A DNA stretch of 64,000 nucleotides from Fictibacillus nanhaiensis (GCF_019801215.1 NZ_JAHVJO010000004.1:1-64000), one strand, 5' to 3'; shown: positions 1 to 7,345, counted from the stretch's first letter. Numbers and translations are program-made. Notes: generated by a model not told the origin, from the letters alone.

Positions 1-47
1 ATGTTCATAAGTGAGCAACACATTATACTTAAACTCTTTAGAATACC

Positions 48-112
48 CCATAAATAAAACTCCCCTTAAGGTAAAACAGATTTTTTATTTCATCTGTCTA
101 CCTAAAGGGGAG
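48..112 (-). terminator. Intrinsic terminator of the rsgA-like gene
   Basis: A long hairpin has arms at 60-80 and 93-112 (outer part CTCCCCTTAAGGTA pairing with TACCTAAAGGGGAG). Read on the minus strand it is followed by a T-rich tract. It lies just downstream of the minus-strand GTPase stop codon. Confidence 0.75.
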
Positions 113-146
113 CATATCACTTGGAGTCAGCTCATTTTCTTATCTA

Positions 147-1208
147 TTATTTTCGATGAACCCTCGTTCTGTCACCTGCGAGCTTTTTCCACCGCGCTTT
201 TTCAGCAAGTGCCAGCTTTTGATCCTCTTTTCTGGCAAAAAAGGCTAATTCACGCTGAAGCTTTACATAACTCGCATAGCGATCTTCTTTCAAATCACCG
301 TTTTCAATGGCAGCTTGTACTTGGCAACCTGGCTCGTTTTGATGTGTACAATCACGGAAACGGCACTGTTCTGCGAAGGCTTCAATATCCTGAAAGCTTT
401 GATTTATGCTGCTGTCACCTTCCCAAAGCTGGAGCTCCCTCATCCCGGGGGTGTCAATTAATATGCCCCCATTTTCCAACACAAGCAGTTCTCGATGAGT
501 GGTCGTATGCTTTCCTTTCCCATCATCTTCTCGAATATCCTTCGTTTTTAATACTTCCTGACCGAAAAGATAATTGGCTAGTGTAGATTTTCCTACACCT
601 GAAGATCCTAATAGTGCTACCGTCTCTCCTTCTTTTATAAAAGATAATAGTTTATCAAGACCTGTTCCGCTTTCCACACTAACAGCGAACGTAGGAACTC
701 CAAATGCTATCGTTTCTACTTCATCTATAAAGCTCTGCACATTTTCGCATAGATCTGCTTTACTTAATACGATGACAGGTGTAGCACCACTTTCCCATGC
801 CATTAACAAATAGCGTTCAAGCCTGCGCAAATTAAAGTCCTGGTTTAACGCGTTTACTAAAAAGACAGTATCAACGTTTGTCGCTACGATTTGTTCTTCT
901 GTTGTCGCCCCTGCTGCTTTTCGTGAAAATTTACTTTTACGGGGCAGTACGCCATGGATGTAAGCTTTACCTTCTTGAGGTACAGCTTGAACGGCAACCC
1001 AGTCTCCAACTGCAGGATAGTCGTGTCTTCCCTTTGCATTGTAGCGAATTTTACCTGTAATTTCTCCAAGCAATTCGCCTTCCTCAGTAAGAACATCATA
1101 TAATCCCTTGTGTTCGACACTAATCCTCCCTGGAACTAGTTTTTGGCCTTTATATTCGTTAAATGCTTCTTCAAATGTTTCGTTCCAACCTAATGATTTT
1201 AAATTCAA
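147..1208 (-). CDS. RsgA/YjeQ-like circularly permuted ribosome-associated GTPase
   Basis: This 353-residue protein resembles RsgA, the GTPase that checks late 30S subunit maturation. An N-terminal OB-like part (about 25-95) is followed by a permuted G domain. The order G4 (LSKADL, about 148), G1 (GSSGVGKST, about 202) and G3 (DTPGM, about 252) is diagnostic of the permutation. A zinc-binding stretch with C-x4-C-H-x5-C spacing follows at about 282-295. The start is TTG with GGAGGG seven bases upstream; no ATG fits better. It is longer than the usual housekeeping RsgA (about 290-300 residues), so it is probably a paralogue. It stands alone behind its own promoter and a leader with tandem terminators, which suggests expression depends on translation status. 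Confidence 0.88.
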   Translation of the reverse strand: MNLKSLGWNETFEEAFNEYKGQKLVPGRISVEHKGLYDVLTEEGELLGEITGKIRYNAKGRHDYPAVGDWVAVQAVPQEGKAYIHGVLPRKSKFSRKAAGATTEEQIVATNVDTVFLVNALNQDFNLRRLERYLLMAWESGATPVIVLSKADLCENVQSFIDEVETIAFGVPTFAVSVESGTGLDKLLSFIKEGETVALLGSSGVGKSTLANYLFGQEVLKTKDIREDDGKGKHTTTHRELLVLENGGILIDTPGMRELQLWEGDSSINQSFQDIEAFAEQCRFRDCTHQNEPGCQVQAAIENGDLKEDRYASYVKLQRELAFFARKEDQKLALAEKARWKKLAGDRTRVHRK

Positions 1209-1244
1209 TGTAATACCCTCCGAATAAATGTTGTCATTTTTTTG

Positions 1245-1277
1245 TAAATAAAAAAGAACCTCTGATAAAGGTTCTTT
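1245..1277 (-). terminator. Leader terminator just upstream of the rsgA-like gene
   Basis: The arms AAAGAACCT (1253-1261) and AGGTTCTTT (1269-1277) form a perfect 9-bp stem followed on the minus strand by a T-rich tract. It lies between the leader uORF and the rsgA-like start, so it would stop transcription before the gene. A weaker hairpin (AAGGGT/ACCCTT, about 1285-1304) precedes it. Confidence 0.6.
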
Positions 1278-1313
1278 ATAAAAGAAGGGTGCAGAACAAC
1301 CCTTTCCTCATAT

Positions 1314-1345
1314 AAAAAACCATGAACTGTGTATACAGCCCATGG
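1314..1345 (-). terminator. Attenuator terminator in the rsgA-like leader
   Basis: On the minus strand, CCATG-GG-CTGT pairs with ACAG-TT-CATGG (11 bp including two G-U pairs, loop ATAC) and is followed by six Ts. The left arm contains GGCTGTATAC, an exact complement of GTATACAGCC inside the upstream uORF (1412-1421). Terminator and antiterminator pairings are therefore mutually exclusive. Confidence 0.7.
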
Positions 1346-1383
1346 TTAAAATGACAAGTTTAATCGAAGAGTCACAAATAAAG

Positions 1384-1467
1384 TTATCTGCTAATCTTCA
1401 TTGTCCCAATAGGCTGTATACGAAACATTACACTCTCTGATGTCAATCCAATAAGTTGTCTCATCAT
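1384..1467 (-). CDS. Putative 27-residue leader peptide of the rsgA-like attenuator
   Basis: A short open frame (MMRQLIGLTS... ending ...TMKISR) starts with two adjacent ATGs placed 5 and 8 bases after a perfect AAGGAGG (1473-1479). The antiterminator segment lies in codons 16-19, so a ribosome translating the frame to its stop would cover that segment and let the downstream terminator form. A second frame begins at ATG 1469-1471 and encodes 26 residues, but its start is only 1 base from the ribosome binding site, so I prefer the first. Whether either peptide is made is inference; the ribosome site and the complementarity are seen directly. Confidence 0.55.
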   Translation of the reverse strand: MMRQLIGLTSESVMFRIQPIGTMKISR

Positions 1468-1509
1468 ACATACCTCCTTGGGTTCGTTTTAGAATAATTC
1501 CACTTATTC

Positions 1510-1538
1510 ACTATACCATTTTATGCATTTTTTGTAAA
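1510..1538 (-). promoter_or_regulatory. SigA-type promoter for the rsgA-like leader
   Basis: On the minus strand TTTACA (1533-1538) and TATAGT (1510-1515) are separated by 17 bp. The transcript would start near 1503 and carry a leader of nearly 300 nt before the TTG start, so the leader belongs to this gene and not to the upstream reductase. Confidence 0.65.
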
Positions 1539-1563
1539 TAAGCACTTGCCCATTATTTTGATA

Positions 1564-2622
1564 TTATTTTGATAATAATGACGTTTGGTGGTAACCTGTT
1601 ATAATTCTTTTAATCATATCTTTATCCATATGAAGAGGCTTTTTATCAAGCTCCTTCAGCAAATGTTGTGTATTTGAATCATTAAACGTTATATTTCGGT
1701 TCAAATAATTTTTATATACATCAACAACACTGTTTAACTGCTTTTCTTCGTTGTTCAAATACGGCTCATAATCATAAGGAGCAAGAATAAACGGTTGAAG
1801 ATCAGCCTTATCTCTCATAATTTGAAATACATCAGAACTTAATGGCGGATTGCTGTTTGTGATGTGATAAATTTTATTCTCTCGGCCCTTTTTTAAAACG
1901 TCAGATAAAATATCAGCGACATAATCGACTGGTACTAAATTTTGTGTACTTCCTTCTTCACAGAGCAGATGAAACTTTCTGTCGCCAAGCCCTTTTCGCT
2001 GAAACCTTTTCTTAAAAACTTCAAGACTTCTCATCAACCCGTAAAGAGTAAATTTCGAATCCGCTTCACCCGTTTTTGAATCACCAATAATAATCGCTGG
2101 CCTTAAAATGGTTACATGAAAAGAATCCAAATATTCCATACAAGAATGTTCCGCTTTACATTTACTTTCTTCATAAGGATTGTTAAAAGTCTGCTCTAAG
2201 GAATGAAGCTCTTCCATTGCATACTCTTCCTTGCCTAATGTATAAGCAGTACTTACATAATAAAAATGAGAAACACCCATTTTTTTTGCAGCCTGAAGTG
2301 CATGCTGTGTACCATGATAATTTATATGAAAAAGTTCTTCTTTTAGATCCTGATCAAATTTTACAAGGGCAGCCATGTGATAAAACACATCGATCTTATT
2401 CACAAGCTCCTGCTGTGTCACATTATCCAAGCCTAAGTCAGAGACTGTAATATCACCTTGAATAATATGAATTTTGCCTTTAGAATCGGCTACCTTTTGA
2501 AGCAGCTGTTCAGCTTTTTGCAAGTTTCTGGCCAACACAAATAACGTATGACCTTCACGAGCTAAATTTTGAATAAAGCGTCCACCTAAAAATCCGGTTG
2601 CTCCGGTAAGAAAAATATTCAT
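1564..2622 (-). CDS. SDR-family NAD(P)-dependent reductase (thioester-reductase-like)
   Basis: This 352-residue protein is an extended short-chain dehydrogenase/reductase. It has an N-terminal Rossmann motif TGATGFLGG (residues 5-13), the active-site region YYVSTAYTLG and the catalytic Y-x3-K in YEESKCKAEH. The length and motifs fit the male-sterility/thioester-reductase branch, which reduces acyl thioesters or acts on fatty or polyketide-like substrates; the substrate cannot be read here. The open frame extends 17 codons further upstream, but ATG 2620-2622 is chosen because AGGAAGG lies just before it and the Rossmann strand begins there. It is monocistronic. Confidence 0.82.
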   Translation of the reverse strand: MNIFLTGATGFLGGRFIQNLAREGHTLFVLARNLQKAEQLLQKVADSKGKIHIIQGDITVSDLGLDNVTQQELVNKIDVFYHMAALVKFDQDLKEELFHINYHGTQHALQAAKKMGVSHFYYVSTAYTLGKEEYAMEELHSLEQTFNNPYEESKCKAEHSCMEYLDSFHVTILRPAIIIGDSKTGEADSKFTLYGLMRSLEVFKKRFQRKGLGDRKFHLLCEEGSTQNLVPVDYVADILSDVLKKGRENKIYHITNSNPPLSSDVFQIMRDKADLQPFILAPYDYEPYLNNEEKQLNSVVDVYKNYLNRNITFNDSNTQHLLKELDKKPLHMDKDMIKRIITGYHQTSLLSK

Positions 2623-2721
2623 TAAGCCGTTCCTTCCTATATCTATATCAACATATCTTCTATATAGTAACACATCATCCTTTTGATGGAGCAGTTTTCA
2701 TATGAATTAGGAATTCTTGGC

Positions 2722-2752
2722 AAAAAAATAAAGCCGCTTCATAGCAGCCTTA
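2722..2752 (-). terminator. Terminator of the peroxiredoxin operon
   Basis: On the minus strand AAGGCTGC and GCGGCTTT pair around a TATGAA loop and are followed by ATTTTTTT. The stem overlaps the stop codon of the small gene at 2750. Confidence 0.65.
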
Positions 2753-2923
2753 CTTTTCGTCGTCTGGTTTTGCAATATTTACAGCCGGCATCCCACTATT
2801 CATATAATCCGTGGGATGGCCATCATCCTCACGATTCTCATCATAAAAAAACTCATTTATTTCTTGCTCCGCATGTGCAGTTGGATCTTCATAAGGTTTG
2901 TTCTGTTTCTGTTCCTTGTCCAT
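2750..2923 (-). CDS. Small acidic hypothetical protein coupled to the peroxiredoxin
   Basis: A 57-residue open frame ([20 protein letters not shown] at the start, ...NSGMPAVNIAKPDDEK at the end). Its ATG overlaps the peroxiredoxin stop codon as TAATG, the usual sign of translational coupling. The protein is hydrophilic, acidic and lacks cysteine or membrane segments. A terminator follows at once, so the two genes form a closed bicistron. I do not recognise a family; short proteins of this kind are common in Bacillaceae. The coupling to a redox enzyme is the only functional hint. Confidence 0.6.
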   Translation of the reverse strand: MDKEQKQNKPYEDPTAHAEQEINEFFYDENREDDGHPTDYMNSGMPAVNIAKPDDEK

Positions 2924-3393
2924 TATTCACTTTCCTTCCCGCAAGTTTCACAAGCTTTCAACACTTCTTCGTATTGCATTCTTTCATTGGCGTCAAACTT
3001 ATGGTTGCAATATTGGATGATTCCATTCTGATCGATAACAAAACAAGATCGCATAGCCGTTCCATCTTCTTCGTTCAATACACCAAACAGATTGGTAATT
3101 TTTTTATGCCAATCCGCTAAAAGTGGATACGGAAGCGTTCCAAGGCTAGCAGAAAAGACATTGTGCGAATAGATATGATCAACACTAATCGCAAGCACTT
3201 CTGTATTGGCATCTACAAATCGCTGGTAATCCTCTTTCCAAGAGGTAATTTCCTTTATTCAGCCAGGTGTAAAATCAAGCGGATAAAAAGCTACCAACAG
3301 ATTTTTTTTACCTATAAAATCAGATAATGATATATCCTTTTGCAGTGTGGATGGCAACGTAAAATCAGGTGCCCGATCGCCTACTTTCAACAA
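2923..3393 (-). CDS. Peroxiredoxin with in-frame TGA at the catalytic cysteine (candidate selenoprotein)
   Basis: Reading through one TGA gives 156 residues with a peroxiredoxin fold: [15 protein letters not shown] at the start, then [19 protein letters not shown]. In the PrxQ/BCP and AhpC families the peroxidatic cysteine sits exactly here, in the TPGC or TPVC motif. The TGA is at 3259-3261, codon 45. Reading continues without other stops through [13 protein letters not shown] and [15 protein letters not shown] to ACETCGK. The start is TTG at 3391-3393, eight bases after GGAGG in a strong AAAGGAGGT. A hairpin follows the TGA at a spacing compatible with a bacterial SECIS. Selenocysteine is therefore plausible. 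The alternatives are a cysteine-to-stop mutation or a sequencing error. No selA, selB, selC or selD lies in the window. Confidence 0.7.
3231..3261 (-). promoter_or_regulatory. Candidate bacterial SECIS hairpin after the TGA codon
   Basis: Downstream of TGA 3259-3261 the mRNA reads 13 nt, then CCTCTT-GGA-AAGAGG (3231-3245), a perfect 6-bp stem with a GGA loop. The loop begins 19 nt after the TGA and its first base is G. Known bacterial SECIS elements use a small apical loop with an early G at about 16-37 nt from UGA. The hairpin is short, so it could also occur by chance. Confidence 0.45.
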
Positions 3394-3594
3394 CTAACCC
3401 ACCTCCTTTTGTTCATCATGAATATAGTTCCCCGTTGCTTTAAAAGAAAACGTTGGAATATATAGTTATTCTTTAATCTATGCAATTTTCTAAGAGCTTG
3501 TCTCATCGTTTGCCTGTAGGATGTTAAATTGGGTTTTGATTAGAATGTTTACGTGTAGTCGATGTGGGTGGGGATAGTAGAATTACGTTTATTT

Positions 3595-3700
3595 TGTCGA
3601 AAAGCCTATAAATATATTTGAAGGACCATAATTTTTTTTGAAGGACCATAAAATTAGCTGAGGGCTCATAAATTTCTTTGAAGGCTCATAAACAATTTTC
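3595..3700. repeat. 20-nt tandem array, family A copy 1
   Basis: Inside the 3411-3766 intergenic gap, an exact 20-nt period runs as 3601-3620, 3621-3640, 3641-3660, 3661-3680 and 3681-3700 with core GAAGGACCATAA or a close variant. It begins with TGTCGAAAAGCCTATAA. The same terminal sequence closes the arrays at 35441 and 60737 in the opposite orientation. The period is not a multiple of three and no frame is open. The rest of the gap (3411-3594) shows nothing I can name. Confidence 0.85.
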
Positions 3701-3766
3701 CCTAGAAACTTTCAACATTTTATTTCGTATAGTTTAAAGACATATACATTGAAGGGGGAGTTTTTC

Positions 3767-4495
3767 TTGAGAAGTGCTAATCCTGCTTTAAAAAGTGCAA
3801 CCTTTGAAAAATTTAGGGGACAATCCGTTGGTCATGAGATGACACTTTCCGGTACAGTTTACAAGACATTTATTTTATTGATTATTTTGATGGCTTCTAC
3901 ATTCTATACTTGGCACCAATACAAGATCGGAAATCCGATTGGCCATTTCATTATGATCGGTCTAGTCGGCGGATTGGTATCCGCTTTCGTTATAGCTTTC
4001 GTTCCTAAAGCTGCACCATTGCTTGCTCCGGTGTATGCAGCGCTTGAAGGTCTCGCTGTAGGCGCAATATCTGCAAGCTTTGAATCTCAGTTTAACGGGA
4101 TTACGCTTCAGGCTGTCGCTCTAACATTCGGTACGCTTATTGCTCTTTTATTTGCTTATGCTTTTCGTATTATTCGTGTAACCCACAATTTCAGGCTGAT
4201 TGTTTTCTCGGCTACGGCTGGTATTATGCTTGTTTACCTGACCAGTTTTATATTAGGTTTTTTCGGAATAAGCGTTCCCTACCTTCATAGTTCAGGGCCC
4301 ATTGGCATCGGAATAAGTTTATTTATTGTAGCCATCGCGGCGTTAAACTTAGTACTTGATTTTGATTTTATCGAATATGGAGCAAGTCAAAGAGTACCTA
4401 AATATATGGAGTGGTATGGAGCCTTTGGTCTGATGGTTACACTCGTTTGGCTTTATTTCGAGATTCTTCATCTGTTGGCAAAATTGAGACGCTAA
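3767..4495 (+). CDS. Bax inhibitor-1/YccA family membrane protein
   Basis: This 242-residue protein has about seven hydrophobic segments and the N-terminal signature RSANPALKSATFEKF typical of the bacterial Bax-inhibitor-1 group. Such proteins sit in the cytoplasmic membrane; some relatives (for example YetJ) are pH-sensitive calcium leak channels, but the role here is not established. I place the start at TTG 3767-3769 because GGGGGAG lies six bases before it. An upstream in-frame TTG at 3749 has no ribosome site. The gene is monocistronic and ends in a strong bidirectional terminator. Confidence 0.8.
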   Translation: MRSANPALKSATFEKFRGQSVGHEMTLSGTVYKTFILLIILMASTFYTWHQYKIGNPIGHFIMIGLVGGLVSAFVIAFVPKAAPLLAPVYAALEGLAVGAISASFESQFNGITLQAVALTFGTLIALLFAYAFRIIRVTHNFRLIVFSATAGIMLVYLTSFILGFFGISVPYLHSSGPIGIGISLFIVAIAALNLVLDFDFIEYGASQRVPKYMEWYGAFGLMVTLVWLYFEILHLLAKLRR

Positions 4496-4530
4496 AAAAG
4501 AGAAGCCCGCAACAAGGCTTCTCTTTCTTT
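4495..4530. terminator. Bidirectional terminator
   Basis: AGAGAAGCC (4499-4507) pairs with GGCTTCTCT (4516-4524), with A-run before and T-rich tract after. It serves the convergent genes ending at 4495 and 4529. Confidence 0.85.
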
Positions 4531-5176
4531 ATGAAAAAATCGTCATCCAGCGGTATAAAGCCCAGCAGCCCACTCCAACATTAGCAGAGTACAGCGCAAT
4601 CTGCATGATGCGATTTTTATGAGCAGTAAGTTGAACGTAATATAAACAGCTCCACATACAAAGGGTGAGTGCCGCCCAGAACAATCCGTTAAATTCACGC
4701 TGAATCACCGCTCCATAGCTGCAGAGCCACGTATACGGAACCAAAAGTATTCCTGTAAGAAAGTATGCGACGTGAACAACGTGTGTCATTTTTGAATTTG
4801 AGAGAGGTGCAGACTTTACGGTTAAGCTGTACAGCAATAGTATTCCAATACTGAACTCAATAAAAAAAACGATTTGAAAGATATCATAAAAGGTTACAGG
4901 TAATACCTGAAAGGCATCCATCCAAACAATCCGGCTGAAAAATAATAAACACAATACAACTAAAACTCCAATAAGTGATAGAACCCTTCTGATGCCTCTC
5001 CATACTGTAAAACCTAACAAAGCCAATCCACAACTGAAAAATATAATACCGAGTAACCTGCTCGAAAACAATATAAGAAAACTATACAAACAAAGTAGAA
5101 CGGCAAACGCGATATGAAAAAAGTAATCTCGTTTAGAATGCTCTGTTTTTAAAGATGTGTTGCCCATAAGGATCAT
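4529..5176 (-). CDS. Hypothetical polytopic membrane protein
   Basis: A 215-residue, very hydrophobic protein with six to seven predicted membrane segments and no recognisable catalytic motif. The start ATG 5174-5176 has a GGCAGGTG-like site a few bases upstream; a second in-frame ATG lies three codons in. I do not recognise a family. It shares a terminator with the convergent Bax-inhibitor-1 family gene but has its own orientation, so no functional link is implied. Confidence 0.6.
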   Translation of the reverse strand: MILMGNTSLKTEHSKRDYFFHIAFAVLLCLYSFLILFSSRLLGIIFFSCGLALLGFTVWRGIRRVLSLIGVLVVLCLLFFSRIVWMDAFQVLPVTFYDIFQIVFFIEFSIGILLLYSLTVKSAPLSNSKMTHVVHVAYFLTGILLVPYTWLCSYGAVIQREFNGLFWAALTLCMWSCLYYVQLTAHKNRIMQIALYSANVGVGCWALYRWMTIFS

Positions 5177-5239
5177 GATGCACCTGCCAAATCTAGTCGT
5201 GTTTATACATTTATCGTCAAAGAGCCCTTCTTCCTTAAG

Positions 5240-5395
5240 TTATTCTTTAGGAGCTTTCACAACTCCACGAATCTGCCACAAATGGATGAGCTCCATTCGT
5301 TTTTGATATTGCTTTGCTTGCATTTTCCCTTTTTTATACCTTTTCTTTAATAGCTCCAAGTAAACTTCAATCATAAGATGATAATCGTCATTCAT
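5240..5395 (-). CDS. Small basic hypothetical protein (51 aa)
   Basis: An open frame beginning MNDDYHLMIEVYLELLKKRY and ending QIRGVVKAPKE, with a GAGGGTGGG ribosome-site-like sequence about eight bases before its ATG at 5393-5395. The middle is lysine- and arginine-rich and predicted helical. No family recognised. Its codon use looks normal and it sits in its own gap between two minus-strand genes, so I take it as real. Confidence 0.55.
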   Translation of the reverse strand: MNDDYHLMIEVYLELLKKRYKKGKMQAKQYQKRMELIHLWQIRGVVKAPKE

Positions 5396-5486
5396 GCTAA
5401 ATACCCACCCTCACCAGTAATCTCATTGTCATATTCCCGAAAATAGTCGGATTGTAACATAAACCATGAAAAAAAGATAAAAGTGC

Positions 5487-5517
5487 AAAAAAAAACAGCT
5501 ACTGATTGTAACTGTTT
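5487..5517 (-). terminator. Terminator of the lipoprotein gene
   Basis: AAACAG (5493-5498) and CTGTTT (5512-5517) form the base of a hairpin, followed on the minus strand by a run of nine Ts. Confidence 0.65.
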
Positions 5518-5524
5518 CATCCCT

Positions 5525-5968
5525 TTATTCACCTAACTTTTTAATCTGGTTCAACAAATCGGTATACACAGCCACATCATCCAACAGACCGCTTTGTTCA
5601 AGAAGATCCTTGTTCAAAGCCCCATCTTTTATGGCAGTTAAATAGTTGTCAATTCCCTCTTGGAACGCATTATTATGCTCGATGACTTGGTTATGGACGT
5701 CTTCAAACATAGATGGAGGTGTCAGTTCTTTAAAATCCTGTATATCGGATTTCATTTCTTTTAATAGCTTTTCTAGCTCTATTCTCGCAGTTTGATCTGT
5801 AATAGCGGTCTCAGCAAGTGCTGGAATATCGTTCGCAAATTGCTGAACATCGTTAATATAATCTGTTGCTTCAGGAACGTATTTTAACCCGTTTGAAACG
5901 TCTGTTACAGCCGAACATCCTGTTAAAAGTGTAAAAGTTAAAAGTCCAGTTATCATTATTTTTTTCAT
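5525..5968 (-). CDS. Small lipoprotein, probably DUF6376 family
   Basis: A 147-residue precursor with a signal peptide and lipobox LTGC at residues 15-18, so it is predicted to be lipid-anchored on the outer face of the membrane. The mature part is acidic and mostly helical with no enzyme motif. Length and overall pattern (lipobox, KYVPEATDYINDV segment) fit the DUF6376 lipoproteins of Bacillaceae, whose function is unknown. The family name is from memory. Confidence 0.65.
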   Translation of the reverse strand: MKKIMITGLLTFTLLTGCSAVTDVSNGLKYVPEATDYINDVQQFANDIPALAETAITDQTARIELEKLLKEMKSDIQDFKELTPPSMFEDVHNQVIEHNNAFQEGIDNYLTAIKDGALNKDLLEQSGLLDDVAVYTDLLNQIKKLGE

Positions 5969-5999
5969 GTTGTCCTCCTAAGAGACCTTATTATTGTAA

Positions 6000-6031
6000 T
6001 AAAAAAACGCCGGATTCCTCCAGAGCGTTTA
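6000..6031 (-). terminator. Terminator of the gene at 6079
   Basis: On the minus strand an AAACGC...GCGTTT hairpin with an inner CTGGA/TCCGG stem is followed by seven Ts. Confidence 0.7.
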
Positions 6032-6078
6032 TTTTTACCACTGTTTAAATTACGTTTAAAACGATTTAAAGTTTCTCT

Positions 6079-7134
6079 TTATGAGCGAATCGAATAAAAA
6101 AGTTCTGTAATATCATCGATGATCTTATTTAACTTGACGTTTTCCTTTTCTCCATGAACTTTTGATTTTAAACGTTCTGGATCGATGGAAGCCAGTTCTT
6201 TCATATACGATTCAATTTTCTTTATCACCCTATTGAATTGTTCAAGGGAGATATCTTTTTTAAATAGTTTTGAACTTTTTAATCGTTCGTCAAAAAGCTT
6301 TTGCACCGACTCATTCGAAAACTTGATATCAACAGCTTTTCGGTTTCCGTATCCGTCTACGACATAGAACATCGGAGGCGCACCTGACTTTTGTTTAGGA
6401 TCAATAAACATTAATTCTGAAGTGAGGGTTCCAACTTTAATATCCATTTTAAACGTACCTGAAGAAAACACTTGGTTTGGTAAAAGGGCACCGACTGTAT
6501 TTTGTAGAGGAGTACTCATAATCGGCGGATTGTTTCCTCCAATAGGCGCGTTAATCCCACTATCCTGCCCTACGTTATCGTTATCTATAGGATTCAATGA
6601 AGTATGGTCTTTCATAACTTTTTCCATTTGATGATAGATTAATTCTCGAATGGTACCTAACAGTTCTTGAGCGGATGTTAGACGTTTCTTTATTTGTCCT
6701 TTAGGCAATCTCTCTAAAAGCACTTCCAATTTCTCTTCGTTCTCAGAAATAAATTTATCCAGAGATCCAAACACTTTTTGCTTCATCAAATCATCAAGTG
6801 GGGCTTTGGATTCCATGATATCCTCTGTTGCTGTAGCTATAAAGTCAGCTGCTTCTTCAGCAAGATCTTTCCTCCAGTTACTATAGATACGAACGGCTTC
6901 TTTAGCAGCCTTATGGTATTTTTCCACATCACCTTTAGAGTAGGTTTTAAATGAAACATGATCTCCAGCATTCTTTTTCTCATACGTATCTTCTTTTTTG
7001 GTATCTTTTTCAGGTTTTTTATTAGTAATTGCTTCAAGATGCTGAACCTTTTTTACATGTTCGGATTTATTGCGTCCAAATGCATAATGGTTCCCTTTCT
7101 CATATGAACTAATAAAAGCCGTATTGGTTATCAT
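6079..7134 (-). CDS. Hypothetical protein of unknown function (351 aa)
   Basis: No signal peptide, no membrane segment and no known motif. The first 70 residues are charged and probably disordered (KKPEKDTKKEDTYEKK). Residues about 70-170 look like a helical bundle or coiled coil. A proline/glycine/asparagine-rich linker (GINAPIGGNNPPIMSTP) follows, then a mixed alpha/beta C-terminal part containing FYVVDGYGNRKAVD. The architecture resembles cytoplasmic structural or secretion-associated proteins, but I cannot name it. It is preceded by a roughly 200-nt structured leader and followed by a terminator, so it is a single-gene unit. Confidence 0.6.
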   Translation of the reverse strand: MITNTAFISSYEKGNHYAFGRNKSEHVKKVQHLEAITNKKPEKDTKKEDTYEKKNAGDHVSFKTYSKGDVEKYHKAAKEAVRIYSNWRKDLAEEAADFIATATEDIMESKAPLDDLMKQKVFGSLDKFISENEEKLEVLLERLPKGQIKKRLTSAQELLGTIRELIYHQMEKVMKDHTSLNPIDNDNVGQDSGINAPIGGNNPPIMSTPLQNTVGALLPNQVFSSGTFKMDIKVGTLTSELMFIDPKQKSGAPPMFYVVDGYGNRKAVDIKFSNESVQKLFDERLKSSKLFKKDISLEQFNRVIKKIESYMKELASIDPERLKSKVHGEKENVKLNKIIDDITELFYSIRS

Positions 7135-7194
7135 CTTGAAACCCTCCCTAATTGATTATTTTTATGTGTTTGTTCTTTTCTTTTTAGGACAAAA

Positions 7195-7345
7195 TAAAAA
7201 AAGCCCACAATAGAAGATCACGATCTTCCTTTTTGCCGGCCGGTTGCATCACTAGCTCCACACACTTATAGATGCCCAAATGAAAAGTGTGCTTCCTCGC
7301 TTCCTTAAGCTGTGTTTACGATTAGAACAGCTTAAAAATATTCCA
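7195..7345 (-). ncRNA. Structured leader RNA, possible pseudoknot, upstream of the gene at 6079
   Basis: Within the 7135-7437 gap the minus-strand transcript would carry AAGCTGT...ACAGCTT, then two interleaved stems: 7261-7267 with 7285-7291 (CACACTT/AAGTGTG) and 7246-7250 with 7271-7275 (GCATC/GATGC). Because they cross, they would form an H-type pseudoknot. A CCGGCCGG segment, a perfect 7-bp hairpin (GAAGATC/GATCTTC, 7213-7228) and T7 follow. This layout resembles a riboswitch with a terminator, but it matches no class I can recall, including c-di-GMP, SAM, fluoride, ZTP and purine. The evidence is pairing only. Confidence 0.4.

Noticed and set aside
11-586. Plus-strand open frame of 191 codons at the left edge
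   Set aside because: It lies largely antisense to the rsgA-like gene, has no ribosome site and no family resemblance.
1391-1471. Alternative 26-codon frame in the rsgA-like leader starting at ATG 1469-1471
   Set aside because: Its ATG is only one base from AAGGAGG, too close for initiation; the overlapping frame with 5-8 base spacing is better.
7195-7345. c-di-GMP-I (GEMM), fluoride or ZTP riboswitch
   Set aside because: Conserved bases of these classes are missing despite a vaguely similar GTGATGCAA segment.
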